This document shows, one piece after another, positions 25,750 through 52,501 of a stretch of 64,000 nucleotides of DNA. Made by a program: the position numbers and the translations under genes. Numbering within the stretch: the first letter of the stretch is position 1; every line of letters starts with the position of its first letter. The DNA comes from Chondrilla cf. caribensis (Eukaryota > Porifera > Demospongiae > Chondrillida > Chondrillidae): assembly GCA_964020155.1 (NCBI GenBank), contig OZ026561.1, positions 3,627,869 through 3,691,868 on the forward strand, given 5' to 3'. The notes below the pieces were generated by a model. That model was not told the origin of the DNA. It made no database searches and saw only the letters and a list, made by a program, of their open reading frames with translations.

Positions 25750-26125
25750 CAGAAATGTGTACTACCCAGTAGTGTGTACTAACCAGGAGTGTGTGCTAAT
25801 CATGAGCGAGTACGAATCAGGAGTGTGTGCTAGCCAGGAGTGTATACTAACCAGAAGTGTGTGCTAGCCAGGAGTGTATACTAACCAGAAGTGTGCGCTA
25901 ACCAGGAGTGTGTACTAACCAGGAGTGTGTACAAACCAGAAGTGTGTGCTAGCCAGGAGTGTATACTAACCAGAAGTGTGCGCTAACCAGGAGTGTGTAC
26001 TAACCAGGAGTGTGTACAAACCAGCTGTGCATACTAACCAGGAGTATGTACCAGCTGGTGTGTGTGCAGTACCCAGGATTATGTACTATAAAGAGGTGTT
26101 TGTACTAACCAGGGTACCTACTAAC
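25750..26125. repeat. 17-bp minisatellite, block 4
   Basis: The longest block. It also has a secondary period, in which GTGCTAGCCAGGAGTGTATA and the following unit recur together three times. Confidence 0.9.
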
Positions 26126-26608
26126 CAACTAGTTTTGAAATATGTCACAAATGCATGCATATAACATGCACACTTAGTGTGCAATGCCTGCCACTAATTT
26201 GATACACACTGCATGCTAAGGGGAGTCAACAAGCATGACCCTCACTACACAACCTGTATTCATCATTATCAGAATCCTTAGAGGATATTGTGAAGACTGA
26301 GATCTGTACATATATGTATAAGTGGTGAGGTCATGTAAACATCCCTGTTATTAGATTTTCAATGTTACATAATTTAATCAATGAAGTTGAAACATGAATC
26401 AACATGTTCTTGTTTGGGAAGGAGGCCTTAAAATTGATGAAGTATTGAAAGTTACAACTAAGCCACTCGTAATCATGGTAATATGAGGTGGAATAAACAC
26501 ATATAATATGCAATATGTAATCAATATGTGAGTGTAATATTTATGTATTATACTATAATATTATATTGTATGATGATATTGAATAGGTCGAAAACGTGAC
26601 ATATACAA

Positions 26609-26782
26609 ATGGGGAAGATCTTCGGATGCCAAATTTGCACTACATACCCTGCAGAGAAACAATGTTCCTCAAAGAAAAATCTATACTGTGTTGGTGTGTT
26701 GAAAGTTGTATTCATGTGTTCAGCTCGTAGTTGGCCTGATGACTATGGACCAGGTGTAATTGCTACTAGTCTCAACCAGTAA
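26609..26782 (+). CDS. Possible 57-residue ORF or exon, unknown
   Basis: An ATG-to-TAA frame that begins exactly where the triplication ends: MGKIFGCQICTTYPAEKQCS, then CVGVLKVVFMCSARSWPDDY. Five cysteines and a protein-like composition, but no known domain and no clear splice signals. Chance is a fair alternative. Confidence 0.2.
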   Translation: MGKIFGCQICTTYPAEKQCSSKKNLYCVGVLKVVFMCSARSWPDDYGPGVIATSLNQ

Positions 26783-27235
26783 CACTTTTGAACTTTTAGT
26801 TGAATCGACATGCAATTGTTAAGTGTGGCAAATTAAGAGTTACATGGATTATCCGCTAGCCATCCATTTTATTCGTGAATGCAAATATTTGTGCCAATCT
26901 CAATCAGCCCCACTTTCGACTTTAAATTGTGGCCAATCGATATAATGTTATCATGTACACATGCAAAGTATTATTGCAATTACTAGGATAGAAAGGCTTC
27001 AGTGGTTATGAGTTCAAGGCAGATTGACACAATGTTACTTGTACCTAGTAGCGAAGTCTCACTCTGAAAGGTAGTGTAAGTGTGTGTTCATGTGGATAAA
27101 ATTGTATGTAGTGTCTTTCTGTACGTTGAATATGTCTTTTTAAATTAATCCTTTAGACCGGTCTGTTAACCTGATGTGTATTATCATCCATAGGAAGATT
27201 CCCAATATATTATCTACAGTCATATTCTATTTAGT

Positions 27236-27354
27236 GGTTAAGACATGGGCACGAGGGCATTATGACATATAAAATACCGAGTCCCGAGGGCACGAAGCGC
27301 CCGAGGGCGAGTGTATTTTATATGTCATAATGCCGAGTGTCCATGTCTTAACCA
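27236..27354. mobile_element. Fold-back MITE
   Basis: Inverted repeat with outer arms TGGTTAAGACATGG and CCATGTCTTAACCA and inner arms GGCATTATGACATATAAAAT and ATTTTATATGTCATAATGCC. The GC-rich loop contains CCGAGGGCACGAAGCGCCCG. Flanked by TTA on both sides. Confidence 0.8.
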
Positions 27355-27759
27355 TTATAGCATCCGTTGCTAATGCTTTATACTGTTGCTAGCGCTTTAT
27401 ACAATATAAAATTGCTGTATAATAGTACTGTTTCTATGGTAACGGATGCTATTCTATATTATCATAATTATATTATAATATGGTTACTGTGCCCTGCGTA
27501 CACATGCATGCATTCACAATATCATATAAAACATAACACAGTATCATAATTATGTATACATATGTATGGCTTATAATAATATTCGAAAAGGTCGAATGTG
27601 TCAACATATGTTTTTGATTTTAGTATGTATAAACAAACATTGAAGAGGCCATTTCAGTTGTGCATCGATAATGTCTACTTTATATAATAATATTGTATTG
27701 TATTTCGTATTTTATAAAATAATTACAGTGTACTGTGTCCATGTATTCATACTATTGTC

Positions 27760-27761
<2 letters not shown>

Positions 27762-27826
<65 letters not shown>
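27762..27826. repeat. (GT)n microsatellite
   Basis: About 32 uninterrupted GT units. Confidence 0.98.
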
Positions 27827-27829
<3 letters not shown>

Positions 27830-28281
27830 TGTGTATGCATTTTATATCTGCTCGTGTATACACTGAAAGAGGTCAAACATGTCAACAATGTTGTACGTAT
27901 GTATACATTATACACACTCAGGGAGGCCATCTCAACAAACCAGTATGACCAGTGTATAATGTACAATAATTCATACACATGTACAGGCAGGCATGTGATA
28001 GTATCCAAGTACATATTATTATACGTAATTTTTATATACTGTAGATATATACAAATTTTATAATAATAATAATACTGTAAAAGAATTACGAAATTCAATA
28101 CAAAATGACCTGCCTAATCCGACAAATGCCTGATCTGAAAACGGATATTGATTTTGGAGTCCGCAGAACAAAAAATAAAATGACAGAAGTATTTCTTGCA
28201 TATATACATGGGTGGAAACGTGAACATTTAATGTTGAGTGACAGTTACCAATATGCATATCTCTGCATATTATTGGTAACT

Positions 28282-28341
28282 GTTTGTCACATGTTTGTTG
28301 ACTCCCTCCATACAGAAGGGAGTCAACAAACATGTGACAAA
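28282..28341. repeat. 25-bp perfect palindrome
   Basis: Arms TTTGTCACATGTTTGTTGAC plus TCCCT and the reverse complement, with a 10-base spacer. The matching flank of SRCR-2 (13.15 kb) has only one arm. Confidence 0.9.
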
Positions 28342-28632
28342 CATGTGACAAACATGCATGTCATAATCATATTATCCTTACAGGAATGTGAAGACTGGAA
28401 TTTCTGTAAACACATGAAGAGGTCATTGTGTGCATCCTTGTTATTTAGATTATGTATTATGTGTCAACATTGTTTGGAACATATTCATGAGGTCATGGGA
28501 GGTGAGACTATAATTATGTGGACATAATGTTACTATGCATTAAACAAATTGAATACATTTGTAATCAATATATGTGACTGTATATTATGTTCAGGTAAAA
28601 ATTATATTATGATATTGGGGAAGATCACGTGA

Positions 28633-28945
28633 CAAGTAATTCGAGTTTAAAAACTCGTGGGGCTGCCGCCCCCGCACTCGAATTACTTGGAGGTCTTTCT
28701 TACGTCTAGAAGAACCTTCGCTGAGGTTATTACGTTCGGCGAAGCTTCAGCGCACGAATTCTAGCCCAATTTCTAATTGTCGGCGTTCAAAATCGGCCAT
28801 CTTTATTTCACGCAATATAAATTATAATATAAATTCATTGTTGCAGTTACGCGTAGGAACACGTATTATATTATATAGATATAGATATACACTGTATATA
28901 ATATCTATCGGACGAGCGTTACATACCGGAAGTCGAAATATAAAC
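28633..28945 (+). mobile_element. ~300-bp hairpin-ended MITE, copy 3
   Basis: Hairpin arms AAGTAATTCGAGT and ACTCGAATTACTT with a GC-rich loop, then the same internal order as copies 1 and 2 (TCTAGCCCAATTTCTAATTG, CGGCCATCTTTATTTC, GGAAGTCGAAAT). Confidence 0.82.
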
Positions 28946-29426
28946 ATGAAAAACATGACATAATGGTCAACGTGTTATTGCAGCTAGAAGCTTAATTACT
29001 TTAGCATTCAATTTGGTAATGAGGTAATTTGCGGGATGCAACTAAGCCAGTATGAATACATCATACATACATTGTTATATGATAAGCAGTATGCAGCTTA
29101 TATTAGCTTAAAGAATACTGAACTATGCCGGTCAATATGAGCGCACAATTACCGGTTGACAAAATGAACTTCAACCCCATCTAATATGGAACAGTATATC
29201 ATGTTACTCACTAATACAATTCTGAAAATCAGTGCTGTATGCAATAATATGAAGAGTTTGGTATTCTCAATATATTGGGTCATGTATGCATAAAAGTAAT
29301 GAATATATCAGCTGATTAATGGAGTTACATTGCAGTTAGTTATTGCATTTAATTGGCATTTCTGTAGTATATTTAGCAGTTATGCCAATTCCAGCTTAAC
29401 ACTTTGTTATGTTCATGTGTTGGACA

Positions 29427-38494
<9,068 letters not shown>

Positions 38495-38607
38495 TATTGC
38501 AGAGCTGGTTGCCTCTGTGAGTATCCTCAGCTGTTACTTTGAAGCAATTCTGTCTCAAAACCGTGCAGAGCTAAAATCTTCATGCATAGCTACTGCTAGC
38601 TTCAGTA

Positions 38608-38615
38608 TATTTATA
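38608..38615 (-). promoter_or_regulatory. TATA box of SRCR-3
   Basis: Consensus TATAAATA 114 nt upstream of the ATG. The surrounding sequence does not resemble the TATTTAAA promoters of the other three genes. Confidence 0.65.
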
Positions 38616-38699
38616 CTGTAGCATGAAACAAAATTAAAATGTAATTACAATAGAATATTAATAGCCTAGTTACAGGTATAGATACCACTTTCAATATAC

Positions 38700-39130
38700 C
38701 CGAATTGAAGCCTGTAAGCCATATATCACTTTTAAGTAAAACTATAGCATGTTAAGGTATTCCCTTCGTAAGAGTATCGTATTGTTATATTAAGTGACCG
38801 CATACGCGATAGTATACGCACGTAGAGTGTCTATGGTATACGCGAAAGGGTCATAGCTAGCTATTCGCGCTAAGTAAACATTTCAGTACGTAGGTAAAAT
38901 AGAATTTTCGTGCACTTTGGTCGAATTTGAGATTATAGGTTGAAATTGTTCAAAATACATCTATCTAACCTTTGAGCGTCGTTAATTGGATCTTTTTGTG
39001 CGAAGATTTTCTAAGTTTGTACTACCGGAAATACGCCATTTTGTGAAATGCGGAGCTATGAATGTACATACAGTTTATTTCTTCTGCTATATCTAATAAT
39101 TATATAACATGTAGTCTATGTGAAATTAAC
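38700..39130. repeat. Dispersed repeat, copy 1
   Basis: Contains GTGACCGCATACGCG, CGCTAAGTAAACA, GTACTACCGGAAATACGCCA and GCGGAGCTATGA. It is repeated with divergence at 41.9-42.15 kb. Confidence 0.7.
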
Positions 39131-41541
39131 ATGGTACTGTGTAATAAGGAGGAATTGGATATTAGGCCAAAATGGATAATAGGCCAAAATTTTCCAAAAC
39201 CAAATGCGGCCAATTAAGTGGGTGGCACTGTAATTAAATTTCGCTAATATGGAAGAAATTCATATTATCATAATATTGAATGATGCAAGAGAACGGAACC
39301 TGCTCGCTTTCTTGATTTCGTGCTCTTGATGTTATCTATTTTCAAGTGCCGTAACTTGATAGTGGAAACAGATGTGAAGCCGCTGCTTGTACTTTTTAAT
39401 GTAGGTATGTCAAAGTTTTGGACTGACATCAAAAACACAATTTCCATCAGATGCACTAATACATGGAATACCATCAAATTTACACTGGCATGCACACAGG
39501 TATAATATCCTCAGTGGGCAAAATGGTTATAGTAAATTGTGAACAAGGTTGCTACTCAACACAACAAAGCATAGTTAATAGTACACTTCAATACCATAAA
39601 ATATGCAAACGAATGTAAGCCAAACACCGTGTACTCATATAGTGTAGCAACTGAACTACTGTACAATATCATGTGAAAGAATGCATCAAGCATATCACTT
39701 ACAGATGTGGTTATGTTGAAGAGGCATTAATAGTGTGGAAGTCATATGTCCTGTGTCCTCAGAAGAGGCCTTTCAGTGCTTTTGTAAGGTTTTAGTCAAA
39801 GGTTCATGCATAAACAGCATATCCAATGACACTTGCTATGAGACATGGAAGAATGTACGTATATACCCTCAAGGTACATAAGGCCCTCTCACTATAATAT
39901 ATGTACTCTCACATCCATGAGAGATGTAAACATGTATGTACATGTACGTCATAACTATTATGGTGTGTCAGCTCTCATTACATCCACCATTGTGGAGGAG
40001 GTGTTTGAAGATAATTATCTCCGATACCTACTATATGGTATATATGTAACAAAAGCACAGTCCAACAGTTCCATTATAATACATTGTACATGAAATATTA
40101 TGTAGTAAGATTTACACCGACATGCACACTACAGGTATAATATCCTTGATAGGGAAAATGGTTATAGTAAATTGTGAACAAGGTTGCTACTCAACACGAC
40201 AATGTATAGTATTAGTACACTTCAATATCATAATATTTACAAACAAATGTATGCCAAACACCGTTTACTCGTATAGTGTAGCAACTCAAGTACTGTACAA
40301 TATCATGTGAAAGAAAGCATGAAGCATATCACTTACAGATGTGGTTATGTTGAAGAGACATTAATAGTGTGGAAGTCATATGTCCTGTGTCCTCAGAGAG
40401 GCCTTTCAGTGCTTTTGTAAGGTTTTAGTCAAAGGTTCGTGCATAAACAGCATATCCAATGACACTTGCTATGAGACATGGAAGAATGTATGTACATACC
40501 CTCAAGGCGGATAAGACCCACTCACTATATTATATGTACTCTCACATCCATGAGAGATGCAAACATAACTATTATCGTGTGTCAGCTTTCATTACATGTA
40601 CATCAACTGTTGTGAAGGTGATGTTTGATAATAATCTCTGATATGTACTATACGTATTTTAAAACACAGTGCAGCAATTCCATTACATTACAGTGTACAT
40701 GAAATATACGTAGTGAGGTTTACACCAACATGCACACTACAGGTATAATATCTTTGTGGGGCAAAATGGTTACAATAAACTGGGAACTACTGAACACACC
40801 AATCATAATATTATTAATATACTTCTATATCTTATTATGTTCAAATGAATGTAATCCAAACACCATGTGCTAATGTTGTGTAGCAACTGAGCTACTGGTA
40901 AATATTGAACTGTGCATTATTGTGTGAAAGAATGTATCAAGCATAATATATTATTATGGTGTGTCAGCTCTCATTGCATCCACTGTTGTCAAGGTAATGT
41001 TTGATGATAGTAATCTCCTATATGGTATATATAACAAAAACACAGTTCAACAGTTCCATTATAATGCATTGTACATGAAATATTATGTCTACAAGGTTGC
41101 TACTCAACACGACAAAGTACAGTATCAGTACACTTCAATACGGTAACCGTAATATATGCAAACGAATGTATGCCAAACGCCATGTACTCATGTTGTGTAG
41201 CAACTGAAGTACTGTACAATATCATGTGAAAGAATGCATCAAGCAAATCACTTACAGATGTGGTTATGTGGAAGAGGCATTAATAGTGTGGAAGTCATAT
41301 GTCCTGTGTCCTCAGAAGAGGCCTTTTAGTACTTTTGTAAGGTTTTAGTCAAAGGTTCATGCATAAACAGCATATCCAATGACACTTGCTATGAGACATG
41401 GAAGAATGTACGTACATACCCTCAAGACAGATAAGACCCACTCACTATATATGTACTTCCACATCCATGAGAGATGCAAACATGTATTATGATAGAGATC
41501 GAAGGTTAATTGCACATGGTCTATGCAAGGCTAGTATGAGT

Positions 41542-41628
41542 TAAGAACATCACCAAGTATTACGCCAACCAGCTGACATAGGCTTAGGTCTTGTCAGGTG
41601 GTTGGCGTAATACTCTGTGATGTTCTTA
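41542..41628. mobile_element. Fold-back MITE in the tandem array
   Basis: Arms TAAGAACATCAC(C)AAGTATTACGCCAACC and GGTTGGCGTAATACT...GTGATGTTCTTA around a loop of about 27 bases. Found in only one unit of the array. Confidence 0.8.
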
Positions 41629-41889
41629 CTTCATGTACGTACATGTACTTCATAACTATTATTGTGTGTCAGCTCTCATTACATCAACCATTGTGGAGGA
41701 GATGTTTGACAATAATCTATAATATTATACAGTGTAAACAACAACAGCACAGGGATCAAGGCAGTACCTGGGCTAGATATTAATAAATATAATAAGTAAC
41801 CCTGACCCCTGCCATAACCCCTAACTTACCCTACCCCTACATACCCTTACCCCTATTCTACTCCTACCCTAACCTGTTAGGATTATGGT

Positions 41890-42150
41890 TAAAATTAATT
41901 ATTATATGTGACCGTACAAGCGAAAAGGGTCATTATTATTCGCACTAAGTAAACAATTGAATACGGATGTGATTTGAATTCGAATTTGTGATTATAGATT
42001 AAAATTAAAATTGTTCAAAATACATTCATCCAACCTTTCGTGGTTTTGTGTGTCGTGAAAGGGATCTTTTGTGCAAAAAATGGTATTTTCGAAATTCGTA
42101 CTACCGGAAATACGCCATTTTGTGAAAATACGGAGCTATGATGAACGTCA
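41890..42150. repeat. Dispersed repeat, copy 2
   Basis: Matches 38.8-39.06 kb: CGAAAAGGGTCAT, CACTAAGTAAACA, CTACCGGAAATACGCCATTT, GGAGCTATGATGAACG. Confidence 0.7.
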
Positions 42151-43989
42151 TTAGAGTTCGATTTGACACACTGCACGTGTCATGTGATAGGAATCATGTA
42201 CGAAAACAGAAATGCCTCGTTTTCTCGATTTCGTGCTCTCAAAGTCATGTCAGATACACGAATATTACCTTTTCGCGTGGAAATATCATTGTCACATAAT
42301 TATTATGCACATGAAATACCATCAAATTTTATACCAACATGCACACTACAGGTATAATATCCTTGGTGGGGAGAAAATGGTTATAGTGAATTGTGAACAC
42401 GGTTGCTACTAAACACTACAACTGGTAAATATATTGAACAGTTCCTGTGCAATATTGTGTAAAAGAATGCATCGAGTACATCAAAGATGTGGTTATGTTG
42501 AAGAGGCATTAATAGTGTGGAAGTCATATGTCCTGTGTCCTCAGAAGAGGCCTTTCAGTGCTTTTGTAAGGTTTTATTCAAAGGTTCGTGCATAAACAGC
42601 ATATCCAATAACACACCTACATAACACTTGCTATGAGACATGGAAGAATGTACGTACATACCCTCGAGCATATGACGATACGTACATATGAGGGTATGTA
42701 CGTACGTAAGCATATTACGTTATGTACATACCCTCAAGCATATCACTTACAGATGTGGTTATGTTGAAGAGGCATTAATAGTGTGGAACTCATATGTCCT
42801 GTGTCCTCAGAAGAGGCCTTTCAGTGCTTTTGTAAGGTTTAGTCAAAGGTTCGTGCATAAACAGCATATCCAATGACACTTGCTATGAGACATGGAAGAA
42901 TGCACGTACATACCCTCAAGGCAGATGAGTGCCCACTCACTATACATATATATATATATATACGCATCACTGGTAGAAGCCAAAACGGCCCTTGACCTCA
43001 GCATGAAATGATAGAATCAATCATGGCACCACTGACAGCACATAGCATACACTAAATGGGGGGGAGACAGGTGGGCAAGTCTTAATTGCATGGCTTTATA
43101 AATGAAATAGGCAGTTTGATAGATAATTGTGTGATTATGACTAGACATGAGAAATATAAATTTGTCTTTTGAACACACGGAATTGAAATGGTAACAATGG
43201 CTAGAGGCTATATGTATTCTCACCTCCATGAGAGATGCAAACATGTACGTACGTGTAGGTCTTAACTATTATGGTGTGTCAGCTCTCATTGCATCCACTG
43301 TTATATAGGTGATGTTTGATGATGATAATCTCTAATACCTATTATATGGTACATATAACAAAAGCAACAATTCCATTATAATACATTGTACATGAAATAT
43401 ATGTAGTTAGATTTACACCGACATGCACACTACAGGTATAATATCCTTGATGGGGAAAATGGTTATAGTAAATTGTGAACAAAGTTGCTACTCAACATGA
43501 CAAAGCATAGTATCAGTAAACTTTAAGACCATAGAATATGCCAATGAATGTAAGCCAAACACCGTGTATTCATGTTGTGTAGCAACTGAAGTACTGTACA
43601 ATATTGTGTAAAAGAATGCATCAAGCATATCACTTACAGATGTGGTTATGTGGAAGAGGCATTAATAGTGTGGAAGTCATATGTCCCGTGTCCTCAGAAG
43701 AGGCCTTTCAGTGTTTTTGTAAGGTTTTAGTCAAAGGTTCGTGCATAAACAGCATATCCAATGACACACCTACATAACACTAGCTATGAGACAGGGAAAA
43801 ATGTGCGTACATACCCTTAAGGTAGATAAGTGCCCACTTACTATAATATATGTACTCTCACATCCATGAGAGATGCAAACATGTATGTACATGTATGTCA
43901 TAACTATTATTGTGTGCCAGCTATCATTACATCCACCATTGTGGAGGAGATGTTTGACAATAATCTATATTATACAGTATAAACAACTA

Positions 43990-44460
43990 CGACACAGTGC
44001 AACAATTATTATTATGGACATTTGTAGATACTTCAGGTTTATATAATATAGTGGCTACATTTATAATACCGATAGTTAGTAACAACGATGTAATTAGCCA
44101 TTTATGTACCTGTATGTTTTGTACAGTATTCCCATGCACATAAAATATAATAATATGCTACGTTCACCAGTAAATATACAATGTCATTATTATATGTGGT
44201 GTGTATGCATACGTAGTACATGATGATAATAATAATACAGGAACATATACTGCACTAGTATGTGCTATTATACATCCCCTACCTGGTTGTGTTATTAGGA
44301 ACTACGTCCTCAATTAGGCTATATGTTGTGAAATAAATCCATTTACATGCTGAATCGCTGCTACCAATTATGATAAATCGGTTCTGAAGTCCTGTATCCT
44401 AGGTTCACAGCACTGACCCCACATCTCCACTGAGTTAGGAGGTACAACATGTGGTGATAC
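43990..44460. other. AT-rich spacer
   Basis: No gene or clear repeat recognised. Confidence 0.4.
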
Positions 44461-44625
44461 TACAGTGAACCTTGCTAATCCGACACCTCTATAATCCAAC
44501 ATTCTCTCTAATCCGACCATTATATTACATAAGTATGGTAAGAGATACTCCATAATCCAACAACCTCCTAATCCAACATTATTCTTAGGTCCCATTGAGT
44601 GTCAGATTAAAGAGGTTTCACCGTA
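44461..44625. mobile_element. Pogo/Tigger-like MITE
   Basis: TACAGTGAACCTTGCTAATC on the left and the complement of TACGGTGAAACCTCTTTAAT on the right. About 165 bp with TA at both ends. It resembles the CAGTG-AACCTC termini of pogo-type elements. No transposase. Confidence 0.65.
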
Positions 44626-44629
44626 TTAG

Positions 44630-46300
44630 GTTCAAAGTATTGCTGAGTAATGACTGTACATAGTGAATGTAGTTTAGCATAGTAGTGTAGTACCATTTAT
44701 CTACATATCTCAGGTGTATATGATGAGTGTTGCTCAATTTGCCAATTAACCAAAACAGAAGAAATATAATTTCATCCAAATTTCTAATAATTGTATTATT
44801 CCTTGACAAAGTTTTAGTTAGCCTGTAGTTATATATGAATCTCTTTAAAATTACATCTGATTCAGAATTTACACACATACAGTTATAATTGTTATATTAC
44901 CATTCAAATTTGTAGTACTAGGTAATCATGCAATTTTTATAATATACTGTAATAAATTCGAAACAATGATATTGAATACGATATGCATAAATATCACATT
45001 TTTATATATTGCATCACCAATGCCAATGACATGTGCATATGACATTGTAATGTGTGTATGCACGTGTGTACATAAATGTGCATGTATTTGAGTGTGTGAC
45101 TACATACTCTTGTTGTACTGTTGCAGTGTGTAATATCCATCTATTAGATCAGTTTCATTGGCAGTGGATTACTATTGTTACTGTGATTCAATTACATAAC
45201 TAATAATTATTGTATAATCTAATAATAAACTGATGTCATAATGTAATATGCAGTGCAACTCTTTACAAATTAAATACTCTCATATGCATAATTAGATAAT
45301 ATTTCTGCATTGCTTTCAAAATAGTGGCTACCGTGACAACCAAATGGTTGCTAGTTTGCCCATGAATAACTATTAGAAGCTCAACTGTTTATGTTGTGTC
45401 TTGTTATAATAAGCATTACAGTTTACTGTAGAGTATTGATAGTGTATGAATTACCAAACATACAATTATTTTTCAACTTTGTAATACTACTCAGGCAAGT
45501 TTGAATATAATACTGTATATATATATATATATATATGCACAAAGACATTGAATGAAATATGTACGTATAACTATCACGTTTTGATATATTGCATTGCTGA
45601 GGTCATATATTATGACATTGTATGTATAATACATGCATAGTACTGATAAAAATATAATAAAAATTAAGAGTATGACATTGTGTGTGTGTTTGCACGTGTG
45701 TGTGCGTGTGTGCATGTGTGTGTGCATGCATGTGCGTGTACGTAAGCACAAATGTGTGACCATTGTGTGTGTGTGACTACATGCTGTTGGTGTACTGTTA
45801 CAATGTGTAATATAATTGCTCTATTGAATAAGAGTCATTGGAAGTGGACAATTATTGTTACCATAATGTAATAATTATATAACTGATAATGACATTATAC
45901 AATACGTAGCACTGATAATATATATAATTAAAATTTATAGTGCATTTATGTACTGTCTTTCTCCATACAGTCTAAGTCTTTGTCATGCAGGTGCATATCA
46001 GTTATGCAACTAAAGAAGAACTTCATGGTCGGAATGTAATATATTGCAATATTCCCTATTATGCTCAACATCATTTTACATCCAAAAAATATTGATTTAT
46101 ATACAAGTAAATGTGTACTGCAATTTTGTGCTTTCGTATATATACATTATTATTTATTTTTATGTGTGCATGTGATTATGTGTATGTATAATATAATATT
46201 GTGGTCTCACTTATACATATATACATACATGTGTGCATATGCATGTGTACATGTGTGTGCCCAGTGTGTGGGTGTATATTGTGTATATATAAACTAACAT
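44630..46300. other. AT-rich spacer with simple repeats
   Basis: Holds a (TA)n at 45516-45536 and mixed TG/CG-rich stretches at 45680-45770. A loosely duplicated piece (TTGATATATTGCAT, GCAGTG/GAAGTGGA, ACTATTGTTAC) occurs at about 45.0-45.2 and 45.58-45.87 kb. No gene seen. Confidence 0.5.
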
Positions 46301-46309
46301 AATATGCAC

Positions 46310-47161
46310 TTAAAATTTTAACGTTGAGAGAAAGTCACCAATTTGCAAATCACTGCATGTTGGGGAGCGTTAACAAGCATAATAAGTATGTTATGATCAT
46401 GATTATCCTTATACGATTTTGTGAAGACTGGAATCTCTGTAAGCACATGAAGAGGTCATAGTGTACATCCTTGTTAATAGCTATTAGATTATGTAACATA
46501 AAATCATTTTATATTTACATCTATATCTAATAACAGGATGTACATGTATCAATATTAAAACATGCGTCAACATTGTTTGGAAGGTATTCATGAGGCCACC
46601 CTTAATCATGCATATAGGAATATTGATATGGACTTTTATGCATTAAACACTATAATATTATGGAATCAATATGTGACTGTATATGTTCATGTATATATTC
46701 TATTATGATATTGGGGAAGGTCAAATGGTCAATGTGTTATTGCAGCTTGAAGCTTACTAATTACTTTAGCATTGCTAATCAGGTGATTTGCAGGATGCAA
46801 CCAAACCAGTATGAATGCATCATACAGAATATGCCATACAATAAGCAGAATACTGCACTATGTAAGTCAATATGAGCACACAACGGTTGACAAAATGAGC
46901 TTCAACCCCACCTAATGTGGAACAATATATCAAGTGACTCATTAATATAATACTGAAAATCAGTACTGTATGCAATAATATGAAAAGTTTAGAATTCTCA
47001 ATATTGGTTTATTTATGCATAAGAGTAAGAATTCAGATTATATCAGCTAATTAGTGGAGTTGCATGTGCTAGTTATTACATTTGGTATTCCTGCAGACTG
47101 AGTATAGTTTGTGATTATGCCAATTCCAGCATGACACTTTGTCATGTTCATGTGGTCGACA
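46310..47161. repeat. Downstream flank block of SRCR-4 (duplicon)
   Basis: Shorter counterpart of the blocks downstream of SRCR-2 and SRCR-3: AAGTCACCAATTTGC, GAAGAGGTCATAGTGTACAT, GCAGCTTGAAGCTTA, GAGCTTCAACCCCACCTAAT. Confidence 0.75.
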
Positions 47162-51988
<4,827 letters not shown>

Positions 51989-52099
51989 TCTCCCTGCTGC
52001 AGTCGACCTGCCCACTTCTCGTTCTCTATAAAATGGGGATCCTTAGTTGTCACTGTTGTCTTGTCAGTGGGTAATGAGCACTCAGTGTCAATCTGCCCC

Positions 52100-52107
52100 T
52101 TTAAATA
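52100..52107 (-). promoter_or_regulatory. TATA box of SRCR-4
   Basis: TATTTAAA 112 nt upstream of the ATG, followed by CACTGAGTGCTCATTACCCA in the expected start region, matching SRCR-2. Confidence 0.65.
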
Positions 52108-52436
52108 GCAGCCTTCTTTGTTATATTCAACTTATTTATAAGGTCATTTCCCACTGGGAGTGAATTATTAATTTTATTGATTACATTATTGTACCTATAC
52201 ATATTATACAATATATTGTGTAATCAATAATGTACGACTGTATACATTTATGTAGACATAGTGAAATTGTATTCAAAAGGTCAAGAACGTGAAACTTTCC
52301 AACGTGCTATTTGCAATTACTTCAACATTGCTAATGAGGTTATTTGAGGTTACGCACCAAAGCCACTCATAATCTGAAGGTCATTAGGCATGTTGATTGA
52401 ACTTAACATTCATAAAGTTATTTAAAATGGCTAGTA

Positions 52437-52501
52437 CGTTGGGTTAGGTATACTTATTTAGACTGGCCTCCGCAGTCTATATAAGTTTAACTAACCCAAC
52501 C
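52437..52501. mobile_element. Short fold-back element
   Basis: Inverted arms GTTGGGTTAGGTATACTTAT and ATAAGTTTAACTAACCCAAC with GACTG...CAGTC nearer the centre. Imperfect hairpin of about 65 bp. Confidence 0.6.

Larger units (their letters stand above)
22640..26600. repeat. ~1.4-kb tandem triplication with minisatellite cores
   Basis: Three head-to-tail units. The anchor CACAATCAATACTT occurs at about 22.85, 24.21 and 25.65 kb. Each unit contains a 17-bp minisatellite, GGAGTCAACAAGC, CAACATGTTCTTGTTTGGGA and GGTCAAGAACGTGACAT-type segments. The third unit stops abruptly at about 26.60 kb. Confidence 0.88.
27620..29426. repeat. Downstream flank block of SRCR-3 (duplicon)
   Basis: Counterpart of 12.57-14.19 kb. 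It differs by the inserted hairpin-ended MITE at 28.63 kb and by the palindrome at 28.28 kb. Confidence 0.75.
39490..43990. repeat. Irregular tandem array of ~0.6-1.1 kb units
   Basis: The anchor CACTTACAGATGTGGTTATG, or its variant, occurs at about 39.70, 40.33, 41.25, 42.49, 42.75 and 43.63 kb. Each is followed by GAAGAGGCATTAATAGTGTG, TCCTGTGTCCTCAGA and CATATCCAATGACAC. Units differ by insertions and losses. No open frame persists through the units, so I see no gene here. Confidence 0.85.

Noticed and set aside
39320..39505. Plus-strand frame with VGMSKFWTDIKNTISI
   Set aside because: Lies in repeat DNA, has no known domain, and the partner repeat at 42.2 kb does not preserve the frame.
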